The translations under genes and the position numbers were made by a program. A DNA stretch of 64,000 bases from Sipunculus nudus. Taxonomy: Eukaryota; Annelida; Sipuncula; Golfingiida; Sipunculidae. The notes beneath the pieces are model-generated. The model saw only the letters and a list, made by a program, of their open reading frames with translations. It searched no databases and was not told where the DNA came from. Location of the stretch: NCBI GenBank assembly GCA_026874595.1, contig CM049311.1:12553676-12617675 (forward strand), read 5' to 3'. Shown here piece after piece: positions 53,371 to 63,795 of this stretch; the stretch's first letter is position 1; every line of letters starts with the position of its first letter.

Positions 53371-53619
53371 TTACAGCTTGTTTTGGAGGAGTGCCATATC
53401 GATAATCTCTCTACTTAGCATTCGTACAGATTTGTTGGCGTCCTGGTCATGAGAGCAGCAGGGAAGTCGGGCAGTACTCCATTTCATGTTATCACATAGA
53501 TGATGCCGAGGGTAAATGTAGTTTTGGCTGCAGGGGTCATTGTCGGAGAATAGGGTGTTTGCAAAGGCCAGGGCAAAAACGCCACGAAATAAATTTAAAC
53601 AAAACGATGGGTTTATGTT
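53371..53619 (-). other. Unrecognised minus-strand open stretch, possible terminal exon or transposon remnant
   Basis: An 83-codon stretch without a start codon ends at TAA (53371-53373). It contains a hydrophobic segment (FRGVFALAFANTLF) and then a Cys/His-containing part with NDPCSQNYIYPRHHLCDNMK and ARLPCCSHDQDANK. Its composition looks more protein-like than the surrounding AT-rich sequence. I do not recognise the family and see no good acceptor, so this is a weak call. Confidence 0.25.
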
Positions 53620-54779
53620 TTACATATCTTTTACAGTTACATAGTAAAGTTCAAATGTCACATAACATACACTGAAAAATTTAAGTGAATTTCCATGGAG
53701 GTCATTAAAAAATCTTTCTCTTATAGTAGAATAAAACGCAGAGGTTACTGTCTTATTGACGTTATTAAAGCAACATCAGCGGTGCCTTGACACTCACTCA
53801 TGTATATCAAACAGGTTGTTTCTAACAAGTGGGCAATATAACCTAAATTTGAAGGATGGGGATTCGTTGCATGATTGTCTTACAACTAGGGCCATTCATC
53901 TAATATACTCACGATCAAGCACGTCTTTATGAATATTATTATTCGGTCACAATACCTAAAGCCTATCAATGCCGATTGGCAGCAGAAAAGAGTTAAAGTG
54001 TTATAATTCAGACATCTTTTTAATTATATCGGAAACCACGAAAAAACTTGCCTGGGGTTTAGTCCCTATTTTTTTCTCATATAATTTAAGACTAGCGCTG
54101 GTGAATACAGTAAAAATATGTAAGCTGAAAAAAAGTAAAAGTAACGAGCCTGCTTTCACAAAGCAATAATTCATACACTCACAAGGTGCCCCTCAATGTA
54201 TTTAATATGCGCCGATATAGTAAGCTGTAGGCATACATACAGATAACTCAGGATATTTTTTTCATACCGGGTAGGTGTAATTGATATATTTGAACACAAT
54301 TCAAAGGAAATTACTCTCAAACTATCAAACTATATCTTTAATATTAATTTGCCAATATAATACATTCATATTTTAAAACCATAACTATGATTCTTCAGAA
54401 TCGGAGTAACAGGTTTATGTTCAGTGAGGGATCAGGTCATGCATACATTCAGTAATACATACCTGGCATTTTTTTCTGAAGTCTAGATGGAAAATACATG
54501 TTAAATCTGACTGTCATACCAGATACAGTGTACCTTAACAACAAGTTAATGTTTGCTGTGGATACCCCGTGTTGGATAGACATCGCCATTAGCTGTGCAA
54601 CCCTATCGTTCCCTATTTACCATTTCTAAATTGACAACAATTATTTATGGAATTTGTGACTTAAGACTTTTGCTAAAACACATGGCATGTTGCTTTGGTG
54701 AATAGTAATCTCAAATGTTCTTCAGATGCATTATTAACTCAGCTGACTGAAAGTAATCTGAACTATAGCGATCACTCTT

Positions 54780-55860
54780 TCTCCGTCATCCATCCGTCCG
54801 TCCGTCTAAGTATCTATTGGTCTGTCCGTAACTGCTGAACCTAGAAAAATTTAAGTGAATTTCCATGGAGGTAAAAAAAAATCTCCTTTGAAACCTGAAA
54901 TTAGGTCACTGAGAGCTATATCGTCCGAGCTACCTTGTTAGGAAATAGCCCACTGAATAATTAAAAAATAATACACAAACTTCTGTAATTTCATAATCAA
55001 TGCATGGATTGTCATGAATCTTGCCTTGATTATTGACTATAACCATTTTTTTTTAAGATCCTAAAAAATTCTTTTTCTAATTGTAATTTTTTTTTCTAAT
55101 TTGGGACCATAAAATGAAAGCAATCATGTCAGTTTCTCAGCTGTTGTTTCTTCTGGTATCCCGAAACATGACGTGTTTATTAATACTACGGGTACCCTGT
55201 AGTATTCACTATGTCTGTCCGTCTGTCCGTCCGTACCTCGAATTTGGATTGAGATATGGATTTCATACATGAGTTATGTATGGCCCATCAATAATGTAAA
55301 AATCTTATGCCTTTGGGGTCATGAAGGCAAAGGTCAGGGTCATAGAAACCACCTATTTAAAATATACTGACAGCGTATTAGTTAACCTTTCAGCCCAAAC
55401 CTTCCATCTTTAGCATATCGCTGTCCTGTGAATAAATGAATATCCTACTTGCTTGGAGATCACAAAGTTAAAAGTAAAGGTGATTGACAAATTAGTAAAT
55501 GGACGATAACTCTGGTATGGTTTGACAGACTGGCTTTAGACTGGCTATTATTGTATATGGCCCATTACTAAAGTAAGAACCCTATTAATTTTTGTCATAA
55601 AGTCAAAGTTAGAGTAAAGGTCTTAGGGTAATTTTCTATAAAAAAGATTGTTGATCCATTTTAAGCCACAAACCTTCAATCTTCCAGATTTTGTTAATTT
55701 GCTAATGGGACAAGACCATTATTGATTTCGGAGTCACAATGTCACAGGTCAAGGTCACAGCGCCCACATTTTGGAAAGCTCATAAATATATAGTTATAGA
55801 CAAATTCAGCTAAGCGTCGAAACCCATGGGGCCCTAGTTTATATATTCCTCATTCCTTCT
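54780..55860. repeat. Dispersed repeat rich in GTCCGT and AGGTCA words
   Basis: Contains CATCCGTCCGTCCGTC near 54790, CTGTCCGTCTGTCCGTCCG near 55205, and repeated AGGTCA-type words such as CAGGTCAAGGTCAC near 55745. Its style resembles the repeat in the 27.5-28.5 kb intron. No open frame is present. Confidence 0.5.
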
Positions 55861-56252
55861 CAAAGAGGTTAATCAGATTATATAAATTAAATAGTTACTC
55901 AGATCTCCGCACGTTAAAAATGTTCAATTAATATTTATAACACCAAAATATTTGTTATATACATACACATGTGATGTCTCGATATACCGTTTTTTTATTG
56001 TACTTTTAAAATGTAAACTTGAAGATGCTACAAATATTATTTCTTGCTACATTGCCTACATTTCCATATACAAATAATCATTATTCCAAAACATATAAGC
56101 TTATACCGCAGGAAAAAATGTATAATATCATTATATGTGAAGTTGACGATATAATTTGCATTCAGAGCAGACAAACTGCAGATAAAAATGCAAGCTAAAG
56201 TTCAGTGCGTTACTGAGATATGGTGATTGTTTATAGGCTCATTTATATATCA

Positions 56253-56855
56253 TTATATGGCACTGTCATCAGTGGTACTGTCAATGTGTTTGGCCATCGA
56301 ATTTCTTAGGTAGGGCAATCTGAATTCTAAATTATAATCCGTCGTTGACGATATCATGTGACTGTTATGACGTAGTAAACGTCTTCCTCTTTGATACAAA
56401 GGTCTGCGTATTTTAGAGATAGGTGTAGCGTCGAAGTCCTTTTTCATTTCCTCTGCACTTCGATAAGGTAAATATGATCTTTTGGGGAATTCTTCAAAAT
56501 GGTCTTCTTTTACTGAGAGGTTATCGGCGGAGTCAGTCCCTGGAAGAGTAGAAATAACAGACGCATGGCTCGTTGGGATAACATAATCTTCCATTGCGTC
56601 GATCCTGTCCGAGGTATCTCTCTGTGGATTTAATCGTCTGAATGAGTCGTGTGGGACCATATCTCCGCTCTGTCGGATTGGGATCACATAATCATCATTT
56701 GGTAATGTGCTGCTTGTTTGATCTCCTTCTGGCAGAGTAGGGTTCAACAATCGGGGTCTCTGCGTGGCCGGAGGACTTGGAGCCTGTCTCTTGTGTTCTT
56801 CCCAGGGAGTAAATGTAATTTTATCTGAACCACCCTTGGTTCCATTATTGGGATT
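56253..56855 (-). CDS. Gene 2 cytoplasmic tail, last coding exon
   Basis: This 603-nt exon includes the stop (200 residues). Shared blocks with gene 1 are APSPPAT near residue 25, DDYVIP around residue 56, and IRRPLYQRGRRLLRHNS. A second EDYVIP lies around residue 91, so gene 2 has two Tyr motifs to gene 1's one. The C-terminus Asp-Ser-Ala-Ile fits a class I PDZ ligand (Ser at -2, Ile at 0). Gene 1's shorter tail lacks it. Confidence 0.9.
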   Translation of the reverse strand, partial: NPNNGTKGGSDKITFTPWEEHKRQAPSPPATQRPRLLNPTLPEGDQTSSTLPNDDYVIPIRQSGDMVPHDSFRRLNPQRDTSDRIDAMEDYVIPTSHASVISTLPGTDSADNLSVKEDHFEEFPKRSYLPYRSAEEMKKDFDATPISKIRRPLYQRGRRLLRHNSHMISSTTDYNLEFRLPYLRNSMAKHIDSTTDDSAI

Positions 56856-57703
56856 CTGAAAAAAAATAATAAAACATCGATTTACGTGGTTCGGATAGTT
56901 GCGGTTTTGTTCAAGCTTTATGTAATTGGCCGTCATAAAGAATTCGTGAATAAACTTGCCTAATGATGTATTTTGACAAAATTTGATATACTTATCAGGT
57001 ATCATTGGTAGCTTATTTGAACTACACTGCGCATATTTGAAAGGTACTTATAACAAGCAAAAATTAAAAGAAACATGGTGTTTCGTAAAATCATCGTTCA
57101 ATCGAGGTTCTCCTGGCTGAATGTCTTGTCCAAGGCATGTACCCCGTTTTAGTCCTGATGAGCTTATGAACGCTAATTCGACCAGTAATATGATTAATCA
57201 CGTAGTCTATACCAAATCCTTTCGTATTTAAAATAAAGTAAAAATAATCTTAAACATAATTTAAAGAGATATCAACATTAGATAAGAAAATAAGATGAAA
57301 TATTTACTGTAGGGGGTAATATTATATCCCTTAGTTGATAAAAGGTGCCAATATTTTTACAAGGAACTCGAGTTTAAAATAACCAGATGTTTGGACGACT
57401 AATTTTTTGAGTATGTGCCTCTAGCTCCTTGCACATTGTGGCCTACTTTTTGTTTTCATTTTTTATTGAAAATCTAAACTCCTTCTAATAAGGTAAAGGG
57501 CAATATCTCACCGTTTGGATTGGTAAACTGCTCCGAGGGTTGTTCGTCCTGGCTTTACAAGTTTCTCTAACCTGCAGAGTGGAAAGTTTGTTCGTAATAA
57601 TATACCGGTTAAAATGACAAATTCAAATTTTATAAATAATTATTGTACCTCCTACATTATCAGCAAGCTATTTCCGGCATTCAAATTCATGCCATTAACC
57701 CTA

Positions 57704-57796
<93 letters not shown>

Positions 57797-60700
57797 TGAT
57801 TGGAAATCGCATGTTTTGACAATATTTATAGCCTATCCTATGAACCATTTAGTTTCATAAACTCAATATCACTGGGAACAGTATTAGCAAATTAGCCTTA
57901 TCGTAAAACAAGCTGAAGTTTTACTACTACTTATAGGCTTACCTGTAAGTCACAGACTTAAATTGTCTTTTTTAAAATTGAGATATCAGATGTTATTTAT
58001 TCATCCTGTTTATCAAAAGGAAAAATCTCCATCATTATAATGAAAAGGTTTGCATTATTATAAATTTCATTAGTAATACTTACATTGGGATTCAGCAAGC
58101 AGTGAAACACGAATATCAAAACACCCTGCGGACAAAACATAATAAAGTCAATTAGGTTTCAAACAGCTGCTCGGATAAAATGTTAAAAATAATGTAATAG
58201 AGGTAAATCAGATGCGATATTTTATGTACATCGGATTAATCCGACTAATAATTGAGGTTTTCTATGAATTATGTGGAGTTGCGTTTACAAAATTACTGTT
58301 CCTACCTGGAAGGAATTGGCTATAGCAAATATCCATTGGAACACGAAGCGCGCGTGGACATTCGGAACAATAGTTAATATACCAAACACCCAGGTGATAC
58401 CAAGCAATGGCGTAACTACACCTATATTCCATAAAACAGACCTACAACAAGAAGGCAGTATGTAAATTACAAAATATTATTTCGAAATAGATTAATGACA
58501 CATGTTTCTTTTGGGGCGATCTAACCCAACTCTCTAATAATGAATACTGGAACTTACCTCGTTTTTAAGCGCTTTGTATCGTTTTTAGGCAATTTCATCG
58601 CCTTGCACAGGGCTATTATCATAATAACCACGTTCCCCTGTTTATACAAATATAGCCATACTTATTAATCTCCATTTAATGAAAAGCATATATCCGATAA
58701 CTATACATTGGTATCTAATGTATTTTGTATCAGCATTTTTGTAATGTCAAGGCACTAATTATATAAAGATTGATGACATTCTAATCTCAAGACGATTCGC
58801 AATTGATCCATTGCAATTTTTCATAATTCTCTCTCTCCCTCTCTTTGACCTTGTAAAGCAAATAGAAAATTCTCGGGAAAATATTTACTTACAAACACAA
58901 TTAAACCGACAGGAATCAGGAAACTCAACCAGGCGGGAAGACTGTTCAGCCAGCAACTGAATAAATTGTTTTAGTTTATAATAAAATATAATAGCAAGGA
59001 ATATTTATTTATTAATGAAAAACAAGTCGAAAGTGGAAATTCAAATGTTCAGGCTCAGAGGCACCATTCAGCCTTCATATTTAAGTTTTAAATATGTGTA
59101 ACAAGGTACAAACTGTGACTCACTAGCTTTCGTTTCCATGACTCCGACCATCGGTTATTATGGAAACGAGTGTTACCAAAACAGCTGGCACAACTGAGAA
59201 AGAGACAGCAGTGGCAAGTTTAACAGAAAAAGGCTACACATCATGACTAATTGTGGGAGATTTGAAATAGCCATAATCGAATATGCGATTACTAGCGAAC
59301 ATTTTAAATCCCGGATTTAAAGGTAAAGCTGATAGACTCACTCCAAGCAACAACAATTAGTGCCGCTGTTTCCCATTTCTTTCTCTGGTGGAAAACCATG
59401 ATAACACTGATCAGAAAATGGACGCCCTCTGTCAGCATCATGAAGAACGACGTCGTAAAGAAGAAATGCAGCAACACGGCAATAGCGGAACACAGCACCT
59501 GACCAAATAAAACGACATTAAGGCCAGAAATGATTAAATTAAATCATAAATAGTTTATTTTATTTGTAAATTCTTTTTTGGTATGACGGGTATAATTGAC
59601 ACTTCTAAACGTTATTTTTGATTTGCGACCAAACTGGAATACAATCTACGGATGTACATGAACATTTAGCATTATTCGGTTGTTTGTTAAATAAACCAAT
59701 GGCAAAGATAAGTGCTCAAGTAAACGTATTGTAGGAATTAGAAATATTATTTCAAATATGACAATTTATGTGTAAATAAACCACCGTAATCATGTTATTT
59801 CCTTTAACACCGCACAATGAAGTCTCAATAAATAAACAGTTTTTTTATGCATATTTGTTATATAAGAAGATGTACTTACCTTGCCATGAACTTTGGTCAC
59901 ACCAAACAGAAACAGACAATTAGCAGCACAGAGAGGTGTACAGAAGAACATCAACAAGACGGCTGAGTGAGAGCCAAGACTCCTACAATATCAGTAAGCT
60001 GATAATGTTGACATAAATAAATATGATTTGTTTCGAAAGTTTCCCCTTTATATTCTTCTTTATTTGAAATTAACTTTTATAACCTTTCCAGAATACAATG
60101 ACTCACAAGATTCCCTTTGTCTATAAGTCTCTTGGCAATGATCGATATATTGATAAATTATAGCATGCGATATTACTTACAACAACATGTATCATATACT
60201 ATCATATATCATGACAGAAGAGGTAACAATAGGCTGCGATACTTACTTCCAGTAGATTAAATGAACCATCACTGTAAGAGTTAAACATATAATGGAAAAG
60301 CTCAGACCAATGATGCTGACCAACGAAAGTAATGCCCTGTAGGATGATTCCTGTAAACATTGAATAATTATTATTTTTTTATATTTAGGCAAATAATAAC
60401 ATAACATCTATTTCGCTTATAATAGAATAACTGAAATTAGCGGGTTAATTAAATTTGCCAACTTGTTTGAGCTGTGTACAAACAACATGTCATTCACTTG
60501 ATTCCACATAAGAAACGTTATATTCTACAGGAATTAATATTCATAAAAGTTTTTTTTTTCATTATTCCATTGAGGTACATGCAATATTTGAAGTACATAG
60601 AAAAAATAAACTATATGTAAGCACCTACCCTGACAGGATATAGGGATATAATAACCGCATAATTAGTTGTATGGTTACATGAGCAGTTGACATGATCTGC

Positions 60701-63700
60701 ATCCGTGGACTTCTTGCATCCATAATCCGACCAAGCTCCACTCCTGAAGAGTCAGGGTCAGCCATATTCATAATTATTATCAAATTACTATGAATTTGAC
60801 TGATTTAGGTTAAATTGATACACTATAACTACTATAATTGCCAGCACTATAAGCACTATATTCACGTGTAACGGCACCAGGTTGGCGTTTATACAATTAT
60901 AAAAATATTGTAAATGACTCATTCAATTGTGACACACAACGTTCACTATAATTTTACATTGAATATATTTCGACCATATCTACGAGATAAGTGTAGACAA
61001 TAGAGTGACAATACACGTTAAAACAGGAAAATTAATGATCAAATATTAGTATTGTGTTATAAAAACATTGTTGACTGACCAATTGGCCATAGTGATGTCC
61101 CAAAAGACACAACCAGTCGTTTCATTGCTCACAGTCTGAAAGTGCCAAAAATTATAAAGTGATTTTCAAATAAAATAGAACGAAGTCCATATTGATAATA
61201 GCATATTGGTCAGGCCTAATGATACTAATGGCTAAACTCTACAATGGTCAAGAGGAAACTGTAAGCTCGGCCGCTTGCAGAGTGTACATATATGCACTGA
61301 TGTAAAACGTCAAGAATATGTCACTAAAGGCGGATAATGCATCTTAAATGGAATTCTGACGGATTATCTGTCACATTATCTCCAGTAAAGTAATATATGC
61401 TGACAATCTCCTAACTTAGAGTACTGATACCTGCAGATCTGTCCTGTTAAATAAGAGTATCATTGGATTGATGAACTCTGTTGACCCCTTCAACTCGGCA
61501 AATGTCACAGACATCAAACGTCCAACTCGGGAAATGTTAAAACTCTCTTTACCTCTGTAGAACCAATGTATAAAGCACTAGTTCCTGTATCATACCATTA
61601 TAAGAATATGTTTTAGTACCTTGGTCAAAATAATGGATATTTCACTCACATTATACTTAACTTTTAACGAAATTTAAGTTATTAAGCGCTAACCCTTCTT
61701 CTTAAACATCATAATATGAATAAAACTAGTTCTCAGTCACTCACGAATCTCTTGGAAACACGGTCTGTGCCGTTCTGTACATGTTACTGGATACTGAAAC
61801 TCGTGGCTGGCCAGTTGTCTCTAATGAACATAAACAAATGAAAATATTAACAATTTCCTATAGTATATGACGGTTTACATCTTCACATTTCAGAAAAAGC
61901 CTTGATGTAAACAAAACATTTGAGTCAGCCTATGATAATCATCTGTCAAAATTGTTGATGTATGCACCATATCATTTTAATATTTGACACCGTCTTGTCA
62001 CACACAATATTACTCCAACGTGTGTAAAATAATGCCGCTTGCATGCTTACATATAACATAACTACAAACCAGTGATCTCCTTGATAAGCTCTCCGGTCAC
62101 GTGGACAGTGTCGGGGTTCCAGTCTCCTGTAGTATCTTCTCTGAAAGGAAACTGGATGTCCTCGGCTCCCTCTGACGTGTTTGTCGCTTTAACCTGCATC
62201 ACTAATGATAAAGTTCCGGGTTTAAATGGCCGGATCGATGTTATAAGCATGACAAGGTTCGCCCCATAATCGAGGTTTGAATGAATATCTCGTGACTTAT
62301 ACGTGATGGAAGCAACAGGTCAGCTTCTCAACTATCATTCATATGGTGTATTATTAATACAACTAACATTAAAGTGATTTTAGTTTCATTTGAAGTCTGA
62401 GGTAGTAATTTGTAGTTAAGTGTACAGTCCTCGGTTTTCGTCGCTTTCACTTTGCATTTCGTGAAATCAGTGAATGGGTAAAAGTGACAAATGATTGCAC
62501 TGGATCGCAACCTTGATGGTATTTAATAACATTTTCCTAAACAAATAATTTTATTTGCTTCAATACAGATTTTTTGCTTAAATAGAACTTTTCATTTTAG
62601 AATTTTTCCCATTCCTCTTAGCCAAACAAAGTTGGATTGGTTCTTACAAATATTTTTAGCCTCTACATGTATACTGAATTTATGTTATAAGCCTCGCTGG
62701 AGCTGAGTTTACAAACTGAAGATAAGATTCAGCTATATGAGGAAAATGATGCTTAAATGCTAATGAGTCTCCAACCAATACATACGTAAGTTTTTAGTTT
62801 TAATGGTTTTGTTAGCCCCGACAGGAACACTTCTCGAGAACATTTGACCTTACAACTGGGCAGTCTGGACAATCTCCATCCCTCGGCGATCATTTTCCTT
62901 TAAATTGATCCATTATAAATTTATGTATTATGAGAGATCTGTCAGGAGATACGTTTTAAATGTGGCTGAACAGGCTTACCATCATCCTGTAGGCTCCGTA
63001 TCGTTATCTCTGATCAATAACTGACAAAACGTAATTAATAAACCTACTGCCTTAAAATTTAAGCGATCTAAACTCATCAAAATTAAAGGTTTTGTCAAAA
63101 TTTCGGCAGTTTCTACTTTATCTTTGAAAGTGTGGAAGGTAATGTTTAATGCATTATGTTTAACTGTTAGTTTTAAATGTTTTAAGATAAAAACTGGATG
63201 TTCCTTCCTTCGAGAATACTCATTTACCCGAGATATTTCTGACCATGCTTTTTTATTTTTCTTGTCCAACATCGTTCCTATTGACCTGGCCACGGCCTAG
63301 AATACAGAAAACAATACACTGGAACTTTTACATGCCTAATCCGTAAAATGAAGACGTAGGAAAGTTCAAAACGAAAAGCTTTTCATTTGTATTTGACTGG
63401 TAAGTAACTCTTGGATGGGAAATATTTCATGTTTCTAATGGCTAAATATTTAGACATACCAATGTCAGGGTCCCCCCTTCTTTTCATAGTTAAAGCTGAA
63501 AAATATAATTACCTCCTTATTTATGTAAACATTAAAATACTAAAAGAGGAGTTTACAAACTTATTTAGAGGATATCAATATCAATCTACCGTCGTCTCTT
63601 GTTGCGACACGTTGGCATTGACTGCTGCTCTAGCTACTGCTATCCTGCTGAGAGCGTCAGAGGAGCTACCAGATTCCCGGACTGCATCCCAGTCGTGCTT

Positions 63701-63795
63701 TTCGCATCAGCTTTGGGGATGTTCTCTATATCTGACGTCACTTCCTCTATTCGGCCTGTGTCGTTGGCCCCACCTCCTTCTAGTATCCTATTGGC
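56253..63795 (-). CDS. Gene 2: tandem paralogue of gene 1, GAIN/GPS/7TM/tail part, incomplete at the right edge
   Basis: This minus-strand gene carries the same series of exons as the 3' half of gene 1. Sixteen consecutive exons from GAIN exon 2 to tail exon 1 have identical lengths. The GPS, 7TM helices and tail blocks are all present. The tail exon is longer (603 against 363 nt) and ends in a possible PDZ ligand. The gene continues past 64000, so its ectodomain is unknown. Two lesions lie in GAIN exons: TAA at 62850-62852 and a one-base deletion in the exon at 63590-63795. Splice sites and 7TM sequence remain intact. It is either a recently disabled copy or a working gene affected by allelic or assembly differences. 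Confidence 0.82.
57512..57571 (-). CDS. Gene 2 cytoplasmic tail exon 1
   Basis: This 60-nt phase 0-0 exon encodes VRETCKARTNNPRSSLPIQT and aligns with gene 1 3175-3234. Confidence 0.85.
57705..57791. repeat. (TA)n microsatellite in a gene 2 intron
   Basis: About 86 bp of nearly pure TA, between the TM7 exon and tail exon 1. It creates an Ile-Tyr repeat open frame. Confidence 0.95.
58084..58125 (-). CDS. Gene 2 TM7 end exon
   Basis: This 42-nt exon encodes GVLIFVFHCLLNPN. Confidence 0.88.
58306..58441 (-). CDS. Gene 2 TM6 and TM7 start exon
   Basis: This 136-nt exon encodes GVVTPLLGITWVFGILTIVP and then FVFQWIFAIANSFQ. It is very close to gene 1. Confidence 0.9.
58558..58637 (-). CDS. Gene 2 intracellular loop 3 exon
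   Basis: This 80-nt exon encodes GNVVIMIIALCKAMKLPKND and then a basic TKRLKTR loop. Confidence 0.87.
58893..58956 (-). CDS. Gene 2 TM5 exon
   Basis: This 64-nt exon encodes CWLNSLPAWLSFLIPVGLIV, then Phe. Confidence 0.88.
59124..59193 (-). CDS. Gene 2 TM4 exon
   Basis: This 70-nt exon encodes VPAVLVTLVSIITDGRSHGN, then GluSer. Confidence 0.86.
59342..59498 (-). CDS. Gene 2 TM3 exon
   Basis: This 157-nt exon encodes VLCSAIAVLLHFFFTTSFFM, then MLTEGVHFLISVIMVFHQRK. The donor is GTGAGT. The Cys found in gene 1 after Gly-Ile-His is Phe here. Confidence 0.88.
59880..59982 (-). CDS. Gene 2 TM2 exon
   Basis: This 103-nt exon is parallel to gene 1 6073-6175, with the hydrophobic TM2 and a GVTKVHGK loop. 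Confidence 0.86.
60247..60350 (-). CDS. Gene 2 TM1 exon
   Basis: This 104-nt exon encodes RALLSLVSIIGLSFSIICLT, then LTVMVHLIYW. Confidence 0.88.
60629..60743 (-). CDS. Gene 2 GPS second exon
   Basis: This 115-nt exon encodes SGAWSDYGCKKSTDADHVNC, then SCNHTTNYAVIISLYPVR. The same His-Thr-Thr cleavage triplet is present. The tethered-agonist stretch has Tyr for Phe (TNYAVIIS). Confidence 0.9.
61080..61135 (-). CDS. Gene 2 GPS first exon
   Basis: This 56-nt exon encodes TVSNETTGCVFWDITMANW and matches gene 1. Confidence 0.88.
61431..61554 (-). CDS. Gene 2 GAIN exon 6
   Basis: This 124-nt exon encodes GKESFNISRVGRLMSVTFAE, then the strand STEFINPMILLFNRTDLQ. It is the same length as in gene 1. 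Confidence 0.84.
61745..61820 (-). CDS. Gene 2 GAIN exon 5
   Basis: This 76-nt exon encodes TTGQPRVSVSSNMYRTAQTV, then FPRD. It has one clear acceptor, which supports the longer form of the gene 1 exon. Confidence 0.83.
62070..62201 (-). CDS. Gene 2 GAIN exon 4
   Basis: This 132-nt phase 1-1 exon encodes MQVKATNTSEGAEDIQFPFR, then VTGELIKEIT. The donor is GTTTGT. Confidence 0.83.
62786..62897 (-). pseudogene. Gene 2 GAIN exon 3 with in-frame stop
   Basis: This 112-nt exon is equal in length and frame to gene 1 exon 11012-11123 and reads RGMEIVQTAQL, then TAA (62850-62852), then GQMFSRSVPVGANKTIKT. The stop replaces a Tyr codon TAT by one substitution. Confidence 0.82.
63228..63296 (-). CDS. 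Gene 2 GAIN exon 2
   Basis: This 69-nt phase 0-0 exon encodes AVARSIGTMLDKKNKKAWSE, then ISR, matching gene 1. Confidence 0.83.
63590..63795 (-). pseudogene. Gene 2 GAIN exon 1, one-base deletion
   Basis: It aligns with gene 1 exon 12011-12217 but is 206 nt instead of 207. After GMQSGNLVA one base is missing, and the frame runs into a stop. The Ala-rich helix (RIAVARAAVNANVS) continues in the next frame. Confidence 0.78.

Larger units (their letters stand above)
51238..56252. other. Intergenic region between gene 1 and gene 2
   Basis: Contains the presumed upstream region of gene 1, a (TA)n tract at 52688-52714, a palindrome cluster at 52738-52803, an unrecognised minus-strand open stretch at 53371-53619, and a repeat rich in AGGTCA-type words at about 54780-55860. 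No TATA box or other promoter element could be assigned. Confidence 0.5.

Noticed and set aside
57614-57799. Open frame with an Ile-Tyr repeat
   Set aside because: Translation of the (TA)n microsatellite.
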